A stretch of DNA of 33,938 bases, taken from Legionellaceae bacterium (GTDB lineage Bacteria > Pseudomonadota > Gammaproteobacteria > Legionellales > Legionellaceae). Position 1 is the first letter of the stretch, and each line of letters starts with the position of its first letter. The stretch lies in contig CANJHO010000019.1 in NCBI GenBank assembly GCA_947474165.1, forward strand, positions 1-33,938, given 5' to 3'. Shown piece by piece: positions 11,046-17,661 of this stretch. Both the position numbers and the translations under genes were made by a program. The notes under the pieces were generated by a model. It saw nothing but the letters and a program-made list of their open reading frames with translations. It was not told where the DNA came from and ran no database searches.

Positions 11046-11384
11046 TTAAGTACAAATAGCCTCGACTGAATCAGAGCCCATGTTCACCAAGCTAACCGTG
11101 GTACCCGGCTCAGCACTGACCGTGATGCGCTCATGATTTTTCACATTAACCGACGTGGCTTGCCCTTTGGTTAAGTGTTTGCCATTCACCTTGCAAGTAT
11201 TCTCCACAACACTCACCAAAATTTTACTTTTTCCCTGAATATTACAAGTGGCGTTGAGTGTCCACAAGGCATGATTCGTCAATGATTTGGATTCATTGGG
11301 GTTGAGTTTAATCACCCTATCTGCATAAACCGGTGAACTCATGATACTAAAAGCTAATCCTGCTATTAACCATGTCTTTAACAT
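11046..11384 (-). CDS. Small exported protein of unknown function
   Basis: The 112-residue product has a signal peptide MLKTWLIAGLAFSIMSSPVYA with likely cleavage before Asp22. The mature part of about 90 residues is rich in beta strands and Asn/Lys/Thr, with three cysteines (in ATCNIQ, NTCKVN and the C-terminal AICT); an odd number leaves one unpaired unless the protein dimerises. A periplasmic or secreted location is implied. No family is recognised. It lies upstream of corA on the same strand, 98 bases apart. Confidence 0.75.
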   Translation of the reverse strand: MLKTWLIAGLAFSIMSSPVYADRVIKLNPNESKSLTNHALWTLNATCNIQGKSKILVSVVENTCKVNGKHLTKGQATSVNVKNHERITVSAEPGTTVSLVNMGSDSVEAICT

Positions 11385-11500
11385 TGATAATCCTTAAAAA
11401 AATGTTTTATTAAAAAGCTAACTGTATTTATTATACACACCAAACCTTAAGGATATCTTAGGTGTTTGATATCCAAGGATGACCGGCTTATGGGAGAAAC

Positions 11501-11530
11501 TTGACAATTAAGGATAGGGTAGACTAAATT
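11501..11530 (+). promoter_or_regulatory. Candidate sigma70 promoter for the first repeat-module gene
   Basis: TTGACA at 11501-11506 and TAAATT at 11525-11530 are spaced by 18 bases, a good match to a vegetative promoter. It lies in the 328-base gap 11385-11712, upstream of the short inverted-repeat element and about 180 bases before the ATG at 11713. The rest of that gap holds a GGATATC/GATATCC inverted repeat near 11450-11475 and nothing else clear. Confidence 0.4.
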
Positions 11531-11644
11531 TTAAGTATGATAATCAGCATAAAATAGGCCATCATGAGCGTTGATAATGAATGTAGTGGCCTGGTTTTAC
11601 CTTGGATGTCATTGAAAATATAAGCGCTTTTTTAATTTTATTCA

Positions 11645-11695
11645 TAGGGCGTGTTGACAATTGGTATTTGCAAGCCCAATTGTCAACAGCCCCTA
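11645..11695. repeat. Short terminal-inverted-repeat element, left copy
   Basis: A 51-base unit starts TAGGGCG and ends GCCCCTA. Its 20-base ends (11645-11664 and 11676-11695) are inverted copies with two mismatches, sharing the core TGTTGACAATTGG (13 perfect pairs) around an 11-base loop. A related copy lies in inverted orientation at 12445-12540, just after the gene. It resembles the fused ends of an insertion sequence or a very short MITE. Confidence 0.65.
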
Positions 11696-11712
11696 ATCAA
11701 TTGAGGTATAAA

Positions 11713-12447
11713 ATGAGTGCTCCTTCAGATGAAATCGCGAAAAAAGCTGCAGAGGCGGCAGAGGCGGCAAGAAAACAAGCTGACGCTGAAGAAGAGCTAG
11801 AGGAGGAAGAGGAGCTAGAAGAGGAAGAGGAGCTAGAAGAGGAAGAGGAGCTAGAAGAAGAAGAGATCTTCGAGGAAGAGGAAGAGGAAAAGAAAAAAAA
11901 GGCTGAGTTGATCAATGCAGCGAATGAAGCTGCTGCTCAAGCGCTTAAAAAACATCAAAACCAAAGTTGTGACTGCCAACCAGAACCAAGCTCCGATATA
12001 GATAAGCTTATCAATGCTTATAATGAAACATACAAACCTCAAACTGCTCAAACAGACGCAAAGGGTAATGTCACCATGCCTTTTAAGAGCAAAGAAGACG
12101 CCGTAGACTTTTTTAAAAAACAAGCTGATGGGACTAAATTCACGGTTAAATCGCTTCCCCCTGATAATTTTTGCCTACATTCTGATGGAACAAAAGACAG
12201 TTTTGTTCAAGGGACTAAGCAGGAAGTTGAGGCATACCTTAAAAACAGGAGCGCATATACGCGGGGTGAGGATGGAACGTTAACAAAAGTGCCTGGGCAA
12301 ACTCAACAAGCAGCCCCGGAATTAAAACCCATTCCTGGCCCAGGTGCTCCGGCGCTCAATCAGGCGCTTGCTAATGTACCCGCACCAGAAAGACAAGACC
12401 CAGCGTCATCACAAGAAAATAAAGAAGTCCCTAGCAAAAAATATTAG
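11713..12447 (+). CDS. Glu-rich protein with one copy of a novel FFKxQA/SDG module
   Basis: From the ATG at 11713, preceded by GAGG at six-base spacing, the product has 244 residues; the longer frame from 11602 crosses the repeat element and has no such site. Residues 1-24 are alanine-rich and helical. Residues 26-63 are almost pure Glu with a Leu every sixth residue, then Lys, a likely single alpha-helix or coiled coil. Residues 96-196 form the module shared with the next gene: LINAYNETY, FFKKQA at 133-138, then LPP and SDG at 157-159, ending DGTLTKVPG. A Pro/Ala-rich tail follows. There is no signal peptide. Function is unknown; the make-up would suit a secreted or cell-envelope effector, but that is only inference. 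The TAG stop is part of the right repeat copy. Confidence 0.75.
   Translation: MSAPSDEIAKKAAEAAEAARKQADAEEELEEEEELEEEEELEEEEELEEEEIFEEEEEEKKKKAELINAANEAAAQALKKHQNQSCDCQPEPSSDIDKLINAYNETYKPQTAQTDAKGNVTMPFKSKEDAVDFFKKQADGTKFTVKSLPPDNFCLHSDGTKDSFVQGTKQEVEAYLKNRSAYTRGEDGTLTKVPGQTQQAAPELKPIPGPGAPALNQALANVPAPERQDPASSQENKEVPSKKY
11793..11870 (+). repeat. 18-bp coding minisatellite (Glu/Leu tract)
   Basis: Tandem 18-base units of the form GAGGAGCTAGAAGAGGAA repeat about four times with small changes and encode ELEEEE. The unit length is a multiple of three, so copy-number change would lengthen or shorten the acidic helix without breaking the frame. Confidence 0.8.
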
Positions 12448-12540
12448 GGGCTGTTAAAAATTGCTCTACAACGCCTACGTGACGCGCTTTATGCGCGGTA
12501 CGTAGGCGCTTTATTGGGTTTACAAATACCAATTGCCCTA
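12445..12540. repeat. Short terminal-inverted-repeat element, right copy with internal hairpin
   Basis: Read on the minus strand this 96-base unit begins TAGGGC and AATTGGTATTTG and ends AACAGCCCCTA, matching the left copy at 11645-11695 but with about 55 extra bases in the middle. The perfect shared blocks include 12523-12535, the reverse complement of 11658-11670, and an 18-of-20 match of 12444-12463 with 11677-11696. Its first three bases TAG are the stop codon of the preceding gene. Confidence 0.6.
12473..12507 (+). terminator. Strong hairpin after the first module gene
   Basis: Fifteen-base arms 12473-12487 and 12493-12507 (GCCTACGT and its complement, plus CGCGC) pair at 13 of 15 positions around a TTTAT loop. 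A weak T-rich stretch GCTTTATT follows. It lies 26 bases after the stop and within the right repeat copy, so it may be a terminator, an element-internal structure, or both. Confidence 0.4.
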
Positions 12541-12615
12541 GAGCGTGATGGTTTACATTGGACTCATTAAGAAAAGGGCATCGGTATTTATTCTTAATAT
12601 TTTAGGAGATGAAAA

Positions 12616-14337
12616 ATGGCTTTTATGATTCCTGTTCTTGGAGCGGCTTGGCTTGGATGTAAGCTTATAGTAAGCGCAGTTGAATATTTTGAGGGCAAGA
12701 CGCCTTCTTCGAAAAAGAAAAAAACAGACCCAGACCCAGACCCAGTAAACTCTAATGATAATCCTAAATCTGTCGTGCCTCAAAGCCCACCTAAAAATCC
12801 ATCAAGCACTACTGCCGATAATGGTATTAAAAAACTTGCGAATGCTTATAATGAACAAAATCCAAAACCGACTTCCCAGGCCAATGTAGACAAGCAGGCC
12901 GGAACAATAACCATGACTTTTAACAGCATGGAAGATGCCGTAAAGTTTTTTAAAGAACAAGCCAATAAAGGGTTTAAATTCAATGTCTCGGCCCCCCCCC
13001 CGGGTAACTACAGCATGCAGTCTGATGGCACCAAAGATGGGTTTATTCATGGTACTTCTCAAGACGTTGCGGCATATAATAGTAATAAAGGTGAGTATAC
13101 TAAGAGCACAGAGGGTCTCCTAACAAAAAACCCTGCAGTAAAAGCGACCCCAGCGGCCCCAGAACCAGTGCCCCCAGCTACAGGTACAGACCCACTAAGG
13201 GTGGGCATAGCAACGCCGCTGAAAAAACCAGAGACAGCAGCACCGCCACTAAAACCTGCGACAGCCGCAGCAGCAGCAGCACCAAAACCAACAGCAGCAG
13301 CGACAGCGGCGGCAAAACCACCAGCAGCAGCGACAGCGGCGGCAAAACCAGTACCACCAGCAACAGAACAGGGGGCGAGACAACTACAAGAGCAAAAAGA
13401 TCGATTGTTAGCAGAGCACTTGCAAGAGAAGGAACGGAGGACATCGATACAACAGAAAGCAGCTTCTACTTCTACTGCCAAAGTTCACTTTACAGCCGCT
13501 GCACCAAACCAGGCAAAAACCAATACAAAGGGCATTTCTGAGCTTATAGACGCTTATAACAATAAATTCCCAGCTACCCCCGCCAAAATAGACCCTACAA
13601 CAAGTACAGTGACCATGAGTTTTAAGAGCATGGATGAGGCTAAGAGTTTTTTTAAAGAACAAGCTAAGAATGGTATTCAATTCACAGTTAAATCGCTCCC
13701 GCCTGCTGCTCCTCATTGCATGCATTCTGATGGAAAAGGAAATTTTTATGAAGGGAAAGATGAAGCGGAGATTAAGAAACAGGTACAGGAGGCTGCTACT
13801 CGTAGTGCAGCACCTGCAGCACCTGCAGCACCTGCAGCACCTGCAGCACCCGCAGCACCTGCAGCACCAGTAAAAAGCGCAGCAGCAGCACTACAAATGA
13901 ATACCTTAAGGTTGTTTACTAGTACACCAGAGGTCAGTGCTGATCTTGGAAAGGCTTATCGTGAGGAATTGGCAAAGATAGGTAACGCAACGTTCGATCC
14001 TGTAAATTTTTTTAAAGAACAAGCTAAGAAGAATATTCGATTCACAGTTCATTCAGCCCCACCTGGGGATTATTCCCTGTGTTCTGATGGAAAGGGAACT
14101 TTTGTTCAGGGTACTAAAGCACAAGTTGAAGATTACGAAAAAAACCCAAGTGGTTTTGAATTTAATTCTGAGGGAACCCTAACAAAAAAAGCTGCTGCTA
14201 GTTCACCACTCCAAATGGCTCCTATCAGAGGGAATTCTGCTCCCATTCTTCCACTTCCAGATTCCATGCCCGGTGATAATGCTAAACCTGCAGACACGGT
14301 TGTTCCCACGCTCGATACGAAACCTAAACCAGGGTAA
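12616..14337 (+). CDS. 573-residue Ala/Pro-rich protein with three copies of the FFKxQA/SDG module
   Basis: The ATG at 12616 has an excellent AGGAG site (12604-12608, spacing seven). Residues 2-25 are hydrophobic (PVLGAAWLGCKLIVSAVEYF), a possible membrane anchor; no convincing signal-peptidase site is seen. A Lys run and a (DP)n stretch follow. Three modules lie at about 71-173, 307-396 and 441-525; each has FFKEQA (111-116, 345-350, 465-470), a Pro-Pro turn and SDG (136-138, 371-373, 490-492). The third has lost its middle strand. Linkers are low-complexity: a repeated TAAATAAAKP block at 226-246, a charged helix at 250-282, and AAP repeats at 398-418. It ends with tandem TAA stops. Same unknown function as its neighbour, probably its paralogue by module duplication. 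It could be a surface or secreted effector (inference). Confidence 0.8.
   Translation: MAFMIPVLGAAWLGCKLIVSAVEYFEGKTPSSKKKKTDPDPDPVNSNDNPKSVVPQSPPKNPSSTTADNGIKKLANAYNEQNPKPTSQANVDKQAGTITMTFNSMEDAVKFFKEQANKGFKFNVSAPPPGNYSMQSDGTKDGFIHGTSQDVAAYNSNKGEYTKSTEGLLTKNPAVKATPAAPEPVPPATGTDPLRVGIATPLKKPETAAPPLKPATAAAAAAPKPTAAATAAAKPPAAATAAAKPVPPATEQGARQLQEQKDRLLAEHLQEKERRTSIQQKAASTSTAKVHFTAAAPNQAKTNTKGISELIDAYNNKFPATPAKIDPTTSTVTMSFKSMDEAKSFFKEQAKNGIQFTVKSLPPAAPHCMHSDGKGNFYEGKDEAEIKKQVQEAATRSAAPAAPAAPAAPAAPAAPAAPVKSAAAALQMNTLRLFTSTPEVSADLGKAYREELAKIGNATFDPVNFFKEQAKKNIRFTVHSAPPGDYSLCSDGKGTFVQGTKAQVEDYEKNPSGFEFNSEGTLTKKAAASSPLQMAPIRGNSAPILPLPDSMPGDNAKPADTVVPTLDTKPKPG
12992..13001 (+). repeat. C10 homopolymer inside the coding frame
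   Basis: Ten consecutive C occur in codons 126-129 (Ala-Pro-Pro-Pro) of the 573-residue protein, in the turn of the first module. Tracts of this length are prone to slipped-strand changes, and a shift of one base would truncate the protein. The other modules have only two prolines here. Confidence 0.85.
13288..13350 (+). repeat. 30-bp coding direct repeat (Ala/Pro/Lys linker)
   Basis: Two adjacent near-identical copies containing CAGCAGCGACAGCGGCGG followed by CAAAACCA encode TAAATAAAKP and AAATAAAKP-type segments of the linker between modules one and two. They follow a GCA-rich polyalanine stretch. Confidence 0.7.
13809..13868 (+). repeat. 9-bp coding tandem repeat (Ala-Ala-Pro linker)
   Basis: About six to seven units of GCACCTGCA encode repeated AAP in the linker between modules two and three. 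One unit carries a silent CCT to CCC change, so the array is not perfectly homogenised. It is not a CRISPR: the units are tandem and in frame, with no spacers. Confidence 0.85.
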
Positions 14338-14389
14338 TAACCACTCACAAGTATCCATAACTGCCTAACACGAAACTAAAACCACTCAA

Positions 14390-14438
14390 CGCGCTTTTGC
14401 AGGGACAGCAATCTAATTGTTGCCCCTGCAAAAGTGCG
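14390..14438. other. Long hairpin with 23-base arms and 3-base loop
   Basis: Arms 14390-14412 and 14416-14438 pair at 20 of 23 positions, the core being CTTTTGCAGGG, and all three mismatches can form G-U or A-C-like wobbles depending on strand. No T-run follows on either side, so it is not a classical terminator. It lies in the gap after the 573-residue gene and could stabilise its 3' end or be a small repeat element. Confidence 0.55.
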
Positions 14439-14531
14439 TGGGCCAACTCAGCAATAACAACCGATAAGCTGATTCGGTGGGTCTGCTCACAAGCCATCAC
14501 AAAAAACCAAGATCTTCCGATAAAATCGGTA

Positions 14532-14537
14532 TATAAT
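14532..14537 (+). promoter_or_regulatory. Candidate -10 box upstream of the CsiV-like gene
   Basis: A perfect TATAAT lies 34 bases before the proposed TTG start at 14571. No good -35 box is seen at the expected distance, so this is a weak call based on the -10 alone. Confidence 0.3.
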
Positions 14538-14570
14538 GCTGAAAATTATGACATAACTCACGGGATTTTC

Positions 14571-15131
14571 TTGCGCTTATTTATTTTTATTGCTTGCCTC
14601 ATCACGTCTTCCCTAGGGTTGGCAAACAAGCCCGCGACGCGTTATCAGGTGGATTTGATTGTATTCTCACACCGCAATACCCAGGTTGCCACTGAGCATC
14701 CCTTAACGCTACTGAGCTCACCGACGCTCTCTAATGCTATTCCATTGCAGCGTCATCAAGGCAGCAAGACCCCCTTGGGCTTTTATCAACGATTGCCTGC
14801 TTCAGCATCTCAATTGGCTAGAGAATACTGGGGCTTAACCCACCAACCCAACTACCACGTATTGTTTCATTATACCTGGTTACAACCCAACAAAAACGAA
14901 AAACGCATTGCCTTGTCAGAGGTGACTGCAGAAGATTGGCATATCGAAGGCACCGTCTGCGTTAAACAAAGCAATTATTATCTACTCAACACCGAGCTCA
15001 TGTTTTCAAAACCCAATAGTCCCCAATCGGCGTTTAGGTTTTCCCAACAACAGCGTTTAAAACCTGAAGTCGTCTATTATCTAGATCATCCCCAAGCGGG
15101 GATGTTAATTAAAATTCACGCGATGTCTTAA
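14571..15131 (+). CDS. Exported protein resembling CsiV (peptidoglycan-binding) family
   Basis: The open frame extends back to 14397, but that region lies in a hairpin and encodes Cys-rich, signal-less residues. A start at TTG 14571, with GGGA five bases upstream, gives 186 residues beginning LRLFIFIACLITSSLGLA, a good signal peptide. The mature part starts RYQVDLIVFSHRN, similar to the YxVEVIVF opening of CsiV-type periplasmic proteins. It ends with a strand-rich segment PEVVYYLDHPQAGMLIKIHAM that is also typical of that family. The match is from memory of motif shape and is only moderate. It ends six bases before the MFS transporter gene and is probably cotranscribed with it. Confidence 0.6.
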   Translation: MRLFIFIACLITSSLGLANKPATRYQVDLIVFSHRNTQVATEHPLTLLSSPTLSNAIPLQRHQGSKTPLGFYQRLPASASQLAREYWGLTHQPNYHVLFHYTWLQPNKNEKRIALSEVTAEDWHIEGTVCVKQSNYYLLNTELMFSKPNSPQSAFRFSQQQRLKPEVVYYLDHPQAGMLIKIHAMS

Positions 15132-15137
15132 TTTCTC

Positions 15138-16370
15138 ATGAGTATTTCTTCTTATTCTACTGTCAGCGCATCAAAACGCACTCGCATTTGGCTTGTCGGC
15201 GTCTCGTTTGTCTTATTCCAATTTTTTCTTCAACTCTCCTCAGGCGTGGTCATCGGTGCCATCATGATAGACCTGCATTTGTCTGCATTAACCGCAGGCA
15301 TATTAAGCAGTGCGCTCTATATTGTATACACCACCTTACAAGTACCCGTCGGCATTCTTTTTGATAGAAAAAATACACGCTCTCTTATGGCCATTAATGC
15401 CCTCATCTGTAGTCTGGGATGTTTTCTCTTTGCGACAAGCCATGGTTTAACAGGCCTATTTCTCGGCCGTTTACTTATCGGGGCTGGATCATCTTTTGCA
15501 TTTATAGGATTATCTCATTTGTTACGCCAACATTATCCTTTAAGGCAATTTGCCTTCATGATTGGTTTATCCGAAACACTGGGGTTTCTTGCGACAGTCG
15601 TTGGGATGATCGTATTAGGTACACTAGTCACTCAATGGGGATGGCGGGGTTTTATTAATATGGCAGGCATCATCGGCTTAATTATTTCTTATTTATGTTG
15701 GAAATACATCCCTGATACCCCAGCTTTCGCCCCCAGTGCCCCCCACTTTGGCCCACCCCTGGTGCGTCTTCTTAAAACAAAAACAGCCTGGGTAAACGGC
15801 CTATTTGTAGGCTTAACCTTCATGGTCGTAACAACCTTTGGCGCCCTATGGGCCGCACCGTTTATTCAGGTAAAATTAAACTGTAATCTACAACAAGCGA
15901 GCTTAATTAACGCCATGTTTTTTCTTGGAACCGCTTTAAGTTGCCCCCTATTTGGCTTTCTCTCCACCCAATTAAAAAAGCGCAAACCCCTTATTTTAAG
16001 CTCCTGTCTATCAACAACCTGCTTGCTCTTTATCTTGCTTTACCTACCCACCACAAGCCACACCTTGGTCGCCTGCTTAATGTTCATGATAGGCGTTTGC
16101 TGTGGCGCCTACATGCTAGCCTATACCATCGCCAATGAACTATCGCCCGCAGAATCCCGCTCTACCTGCACAGGATTTACGAACATGCTGGCCATGATCA
16201 CCACCCCCATATTACAACCCATGATAGGTTTTCTACTGGACGCCTTAAGTAAAAACGGCCTATATACCCTAAGTAATTATCAAACCGCACTACTCGTCAT
16301 TCCTGGATCTTTAATTTTAGCAGGCATATTGGCCTGTTTTTTACCTGAAAAAAAGAGGCGTTCTGAATAA
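15138..16370 (+). CDS. MFS transporter
   Basis: This 410-residue inner-membrane protein has about 12 hydrophobic helices. The first cytoplasmic loop carries the major-facilitator motif A in a relaxed form, VPVGILFDRKNTR (about 70-82). Helix four has GRLLIGAGSSFAFIGLSHLLR, and helix five the gating-type SETLGFLATVVGMIVLG. The C-terminal half repeats the pattern with GFLSTQLKKRKPL. Substrate cannot be told from sequence; related transporters in intracellular Legionellales move amino acids, nucleosides or metals. The start ATG lies six bases after the CsiV-like gene stop. The C-terminus EKKRRSE is strongly basic and cytoplasmic. Confidence 0.9.
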   Translation: MSISSYSTVSASKRTRIWLVGVSFVLFQFFLQLSSGVVIGAIMIDLHLSALTAGILSSALYIVYTTLQVPVGILFDRKNTRSLMAINALICSLGCFLFATSHGLTGLFLGRLLIGAGSSFAFIGLSHLLRQHYPLRQFAFMIGLSETLGFLATVVGMIVLGTLVTQWGWRGFINMAGIIGLIISYLCWKYIPDTPAFAPSAPHFGPPLVRLLKTKTAWVNGLFVGLTFMVVTTFGALWAAPFIQVKLNCNLQQASLINAMFFLGTALSCPLFGFLSTQLKKRKPLILSSCLSTTCLLFILLYLPTTSHTLVACLMFMIGVCCGAYMLAYTIANELSPAESRSTCTGFTNMLAMITTPILQPMIGFLLDALSKNGLYTLSNYQTALLVIPGSLILAGILACFLPEKKRRSE

Positions 16371-16528
16371 AAAGTCGTGCCCTTAGGGAATGAAAAGATG
16401 TTGTAACCTGCCTAATACGTGTCATCCTGCCGGGTGGCCACGCGGCGACATGCATTAGAAATGTTTTTATACAGAGAGGTGTCCTCAGCGTAGCCCACAA
16501 GCAGGAGAGAAAGCTCCAAGCTTTTAAT

Positions 16529-16701
16529 CTCGACTTTAGCCATTTTTTTAAAATGATTTAAATTCCGTCATTGCGAGTGAAACGAAGCAACCCAGAGGTT
16601 CGAATAGAGCGATTTCATGTCTTATAGTTACTCACTTTGAACTCCTGGGTTGCTTCGTTTCACTCGCAATGACGGAATTGCAAAAAATGGCTAAAGTCGA
16701 G
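16529..16701. mobile_element. 173-bp MITE with long inverted ends and a 5-bp target duplication
   Basis: The left end CTCGACTTTAGCCATTTTTT and the right end AAAAAATGGCTAAAGTCGAG are perfect inverted copies. They continue inward, after a roughly 10-base insertion in the left arm, into ATTCCGTCATTGCGAGTG and AAACGAAGCAACCCAG with its complement at 16645-16676. The element is flanked on both sides by TTAAT (16524-16528 and 16702-16706), the expected target-site duplication. No coding capacity is present. It sits in the 379-base convergent gap between the MFS gene and the lipocalin-like gene; the rest of that gap is featureless. One end is repeated at 33797-33835. Confidence 0.85.
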
Positions 16702-16749
16702 TTAATCATTGCAGGATTAACATTCAAATCGTTAACAAACACAGACACC

Positions 16750-17661
16750 CTAAGCAATAACCCCTATTTCATCCTTACTCACCATACAAAACCCTGGCAT
16801 CGTGCCTTTCGCAACAAAGCCTGCGGCCACCACCGTATTTTTTTGAAAAAAATCTGTCATCACCAAATGAAGGCTGGGCGAAGCAATGCGAATGTGCCAA
16901 GGACCTTTTTCATTCTCTTGTTTGACATTAATAAATTGAGAAATCAAGGTGGGAGTCCCCTGCTCATCTCGAAGGCCTGCCACCGCCCCCCTGAGTGCAT
17001 CTGATTCATGCATGTTCACTGAGTAGAAACCACTGCCGTCATTAAATCGACACAACACCCCAGTGAAAGGATACACTTTGGCTTGGGTGTCACTTAACCA
17101 TACTTGCCTAAACCAGGCGTTGTTTGCCGTGACAAATTGCTCTTGGCGAGCATCTCCCACTTGAACGTGCCCGTTTAAATGGCTTGTTTGGCTTACTAAC
17201 AATTCAACGCCTTGGCGTAAATCTTGAGTCACTGGTATGTTTTCAGTTTGTTTTAACATATCGACTTTAAAATTAAAGCCCTTTTTCTCATGATTTTGTA
17301 AGCCAAAGATCCAACTGTCATTAATGGGATTAAAACGCAAAAAAGCCCGCCCAACATGCCAGTTGTATGACGAAATATCGTGAAGGATGGCATCACTCTC
17401 CTCAAGCACAACAAGGGCCTTGGTCTGGCCATCAATCAACGCTGCCATTGCATGAAATTGCTCACCATCGCGTTTCATTTGAAAGAAATAGCCGTAATTT
17501 TCACCACTTTCACTGGTTACCACCCCAGAAAAAGCCCAGTTGGCATGCAAGGCATCAGTTGGTAAAAAACCAAGCGGTTTTTCTGTAGAAACCGCTGCAA
17601 GTGCACTAGCACTCAATATCATGAAACAGAAGATCCTTCGAGTCCATTGAACGAATATCAT
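16750..17661 (-). CDS. Exported protein with possible AttH/CrtC lipocalin-like fold
   Basis: The ATG at 17661 overlaps the lpxK stop (ATGA) and gives 303 residues; the longer frame to 17703 lies inside lpxK. Residues 1-22 form a signal peptide ending SASALA. The mature part has repeated strands with WAFSGVVTSESGENYGYFFQMKRD near the start. That pairing of an aromatic-rich strand with YGYFF is how AttH/CrtC-like lipocalins begin. Later strands include NDSWIFGLQNHEKKGFNFKVDML, GSGFYSVNMHESD and GPWHIRIASPSLHL. The fold is an inference. As last gene of the roxA-pyrD-msbA-lpxK operon it is likely made together with lipid A genes, which suggests an envelope role. Confidence 0.75.
   Translation of the reverse strand: MIFVQWTRRIFCFMILSASALAAVSTEKPLGFLPTDALHANWAFSGVVTSESGENYGYFFQMKRDGEQFHAMAALIDGQTKALVVLEESDAILHDISSYNWHVGRAFLRFNPINDSWIFGLQNHEKKGFNFKVDMLKQTENIPVTQDLRQGVELLVSQTSHLNGHVQVGDARQEQFVTANNAWFRQVWLSDTQAKVYPFTGVLCRFNDGSGFYSVNMHESDALRGAVAGLRDEQGTPTLISQFINVKQENEKGPWHIRIASPSLHLVMTDFFQKNTVVAAGFVAKGTMPGFCMVSKDEIGVIA

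Noticed and set aside
11602-11712. N-terminal extension of the Glu-rich protein from 11602
   Set aside because: It would run through the inverted-repeat element and lacks a ribosome-binding site, whereas ATG 11713 has GAGG at six-base spacing.
11697-11915. Minus-strand open frame encoding a long poly-serine stretch
   Set aside because: It is the antisense shadow of the Glu-rich minisatellite; it has no ribosome-binding site, and the opposite frame has a good start and the shared module.
12616-12690. Lipoprotein signal at the start of the 573-residue protein (Cys15 in AAWLGC)
   Set aside because: The residues before the cysteine do not fit a lipobox and there is no basic N-terminus; a membrane anchor is the safer reading.
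13059-13481. Minus-strand Ala/Gly/Val-rich open frame, and a Leu/Val-rich one at 13178-13444
   Set aside because: Both are shadows of the GCA/GCG-rich linker of the 573-residue gene; composition follows from the repeats.
13809-13868. Regular short repeats that might suggest a CRISPR
   Set aside because: Units are 9 bases, tandem and in frame with no spacers; no cas genes are present.
14397-14570. Extended N-terminus of the CsiV-like protein from 14397
   Set aside because: It begins inside a hairpin, lacks a signal peptide and places the true hydrophobic leader in the middle; TTG 14571 fits better.
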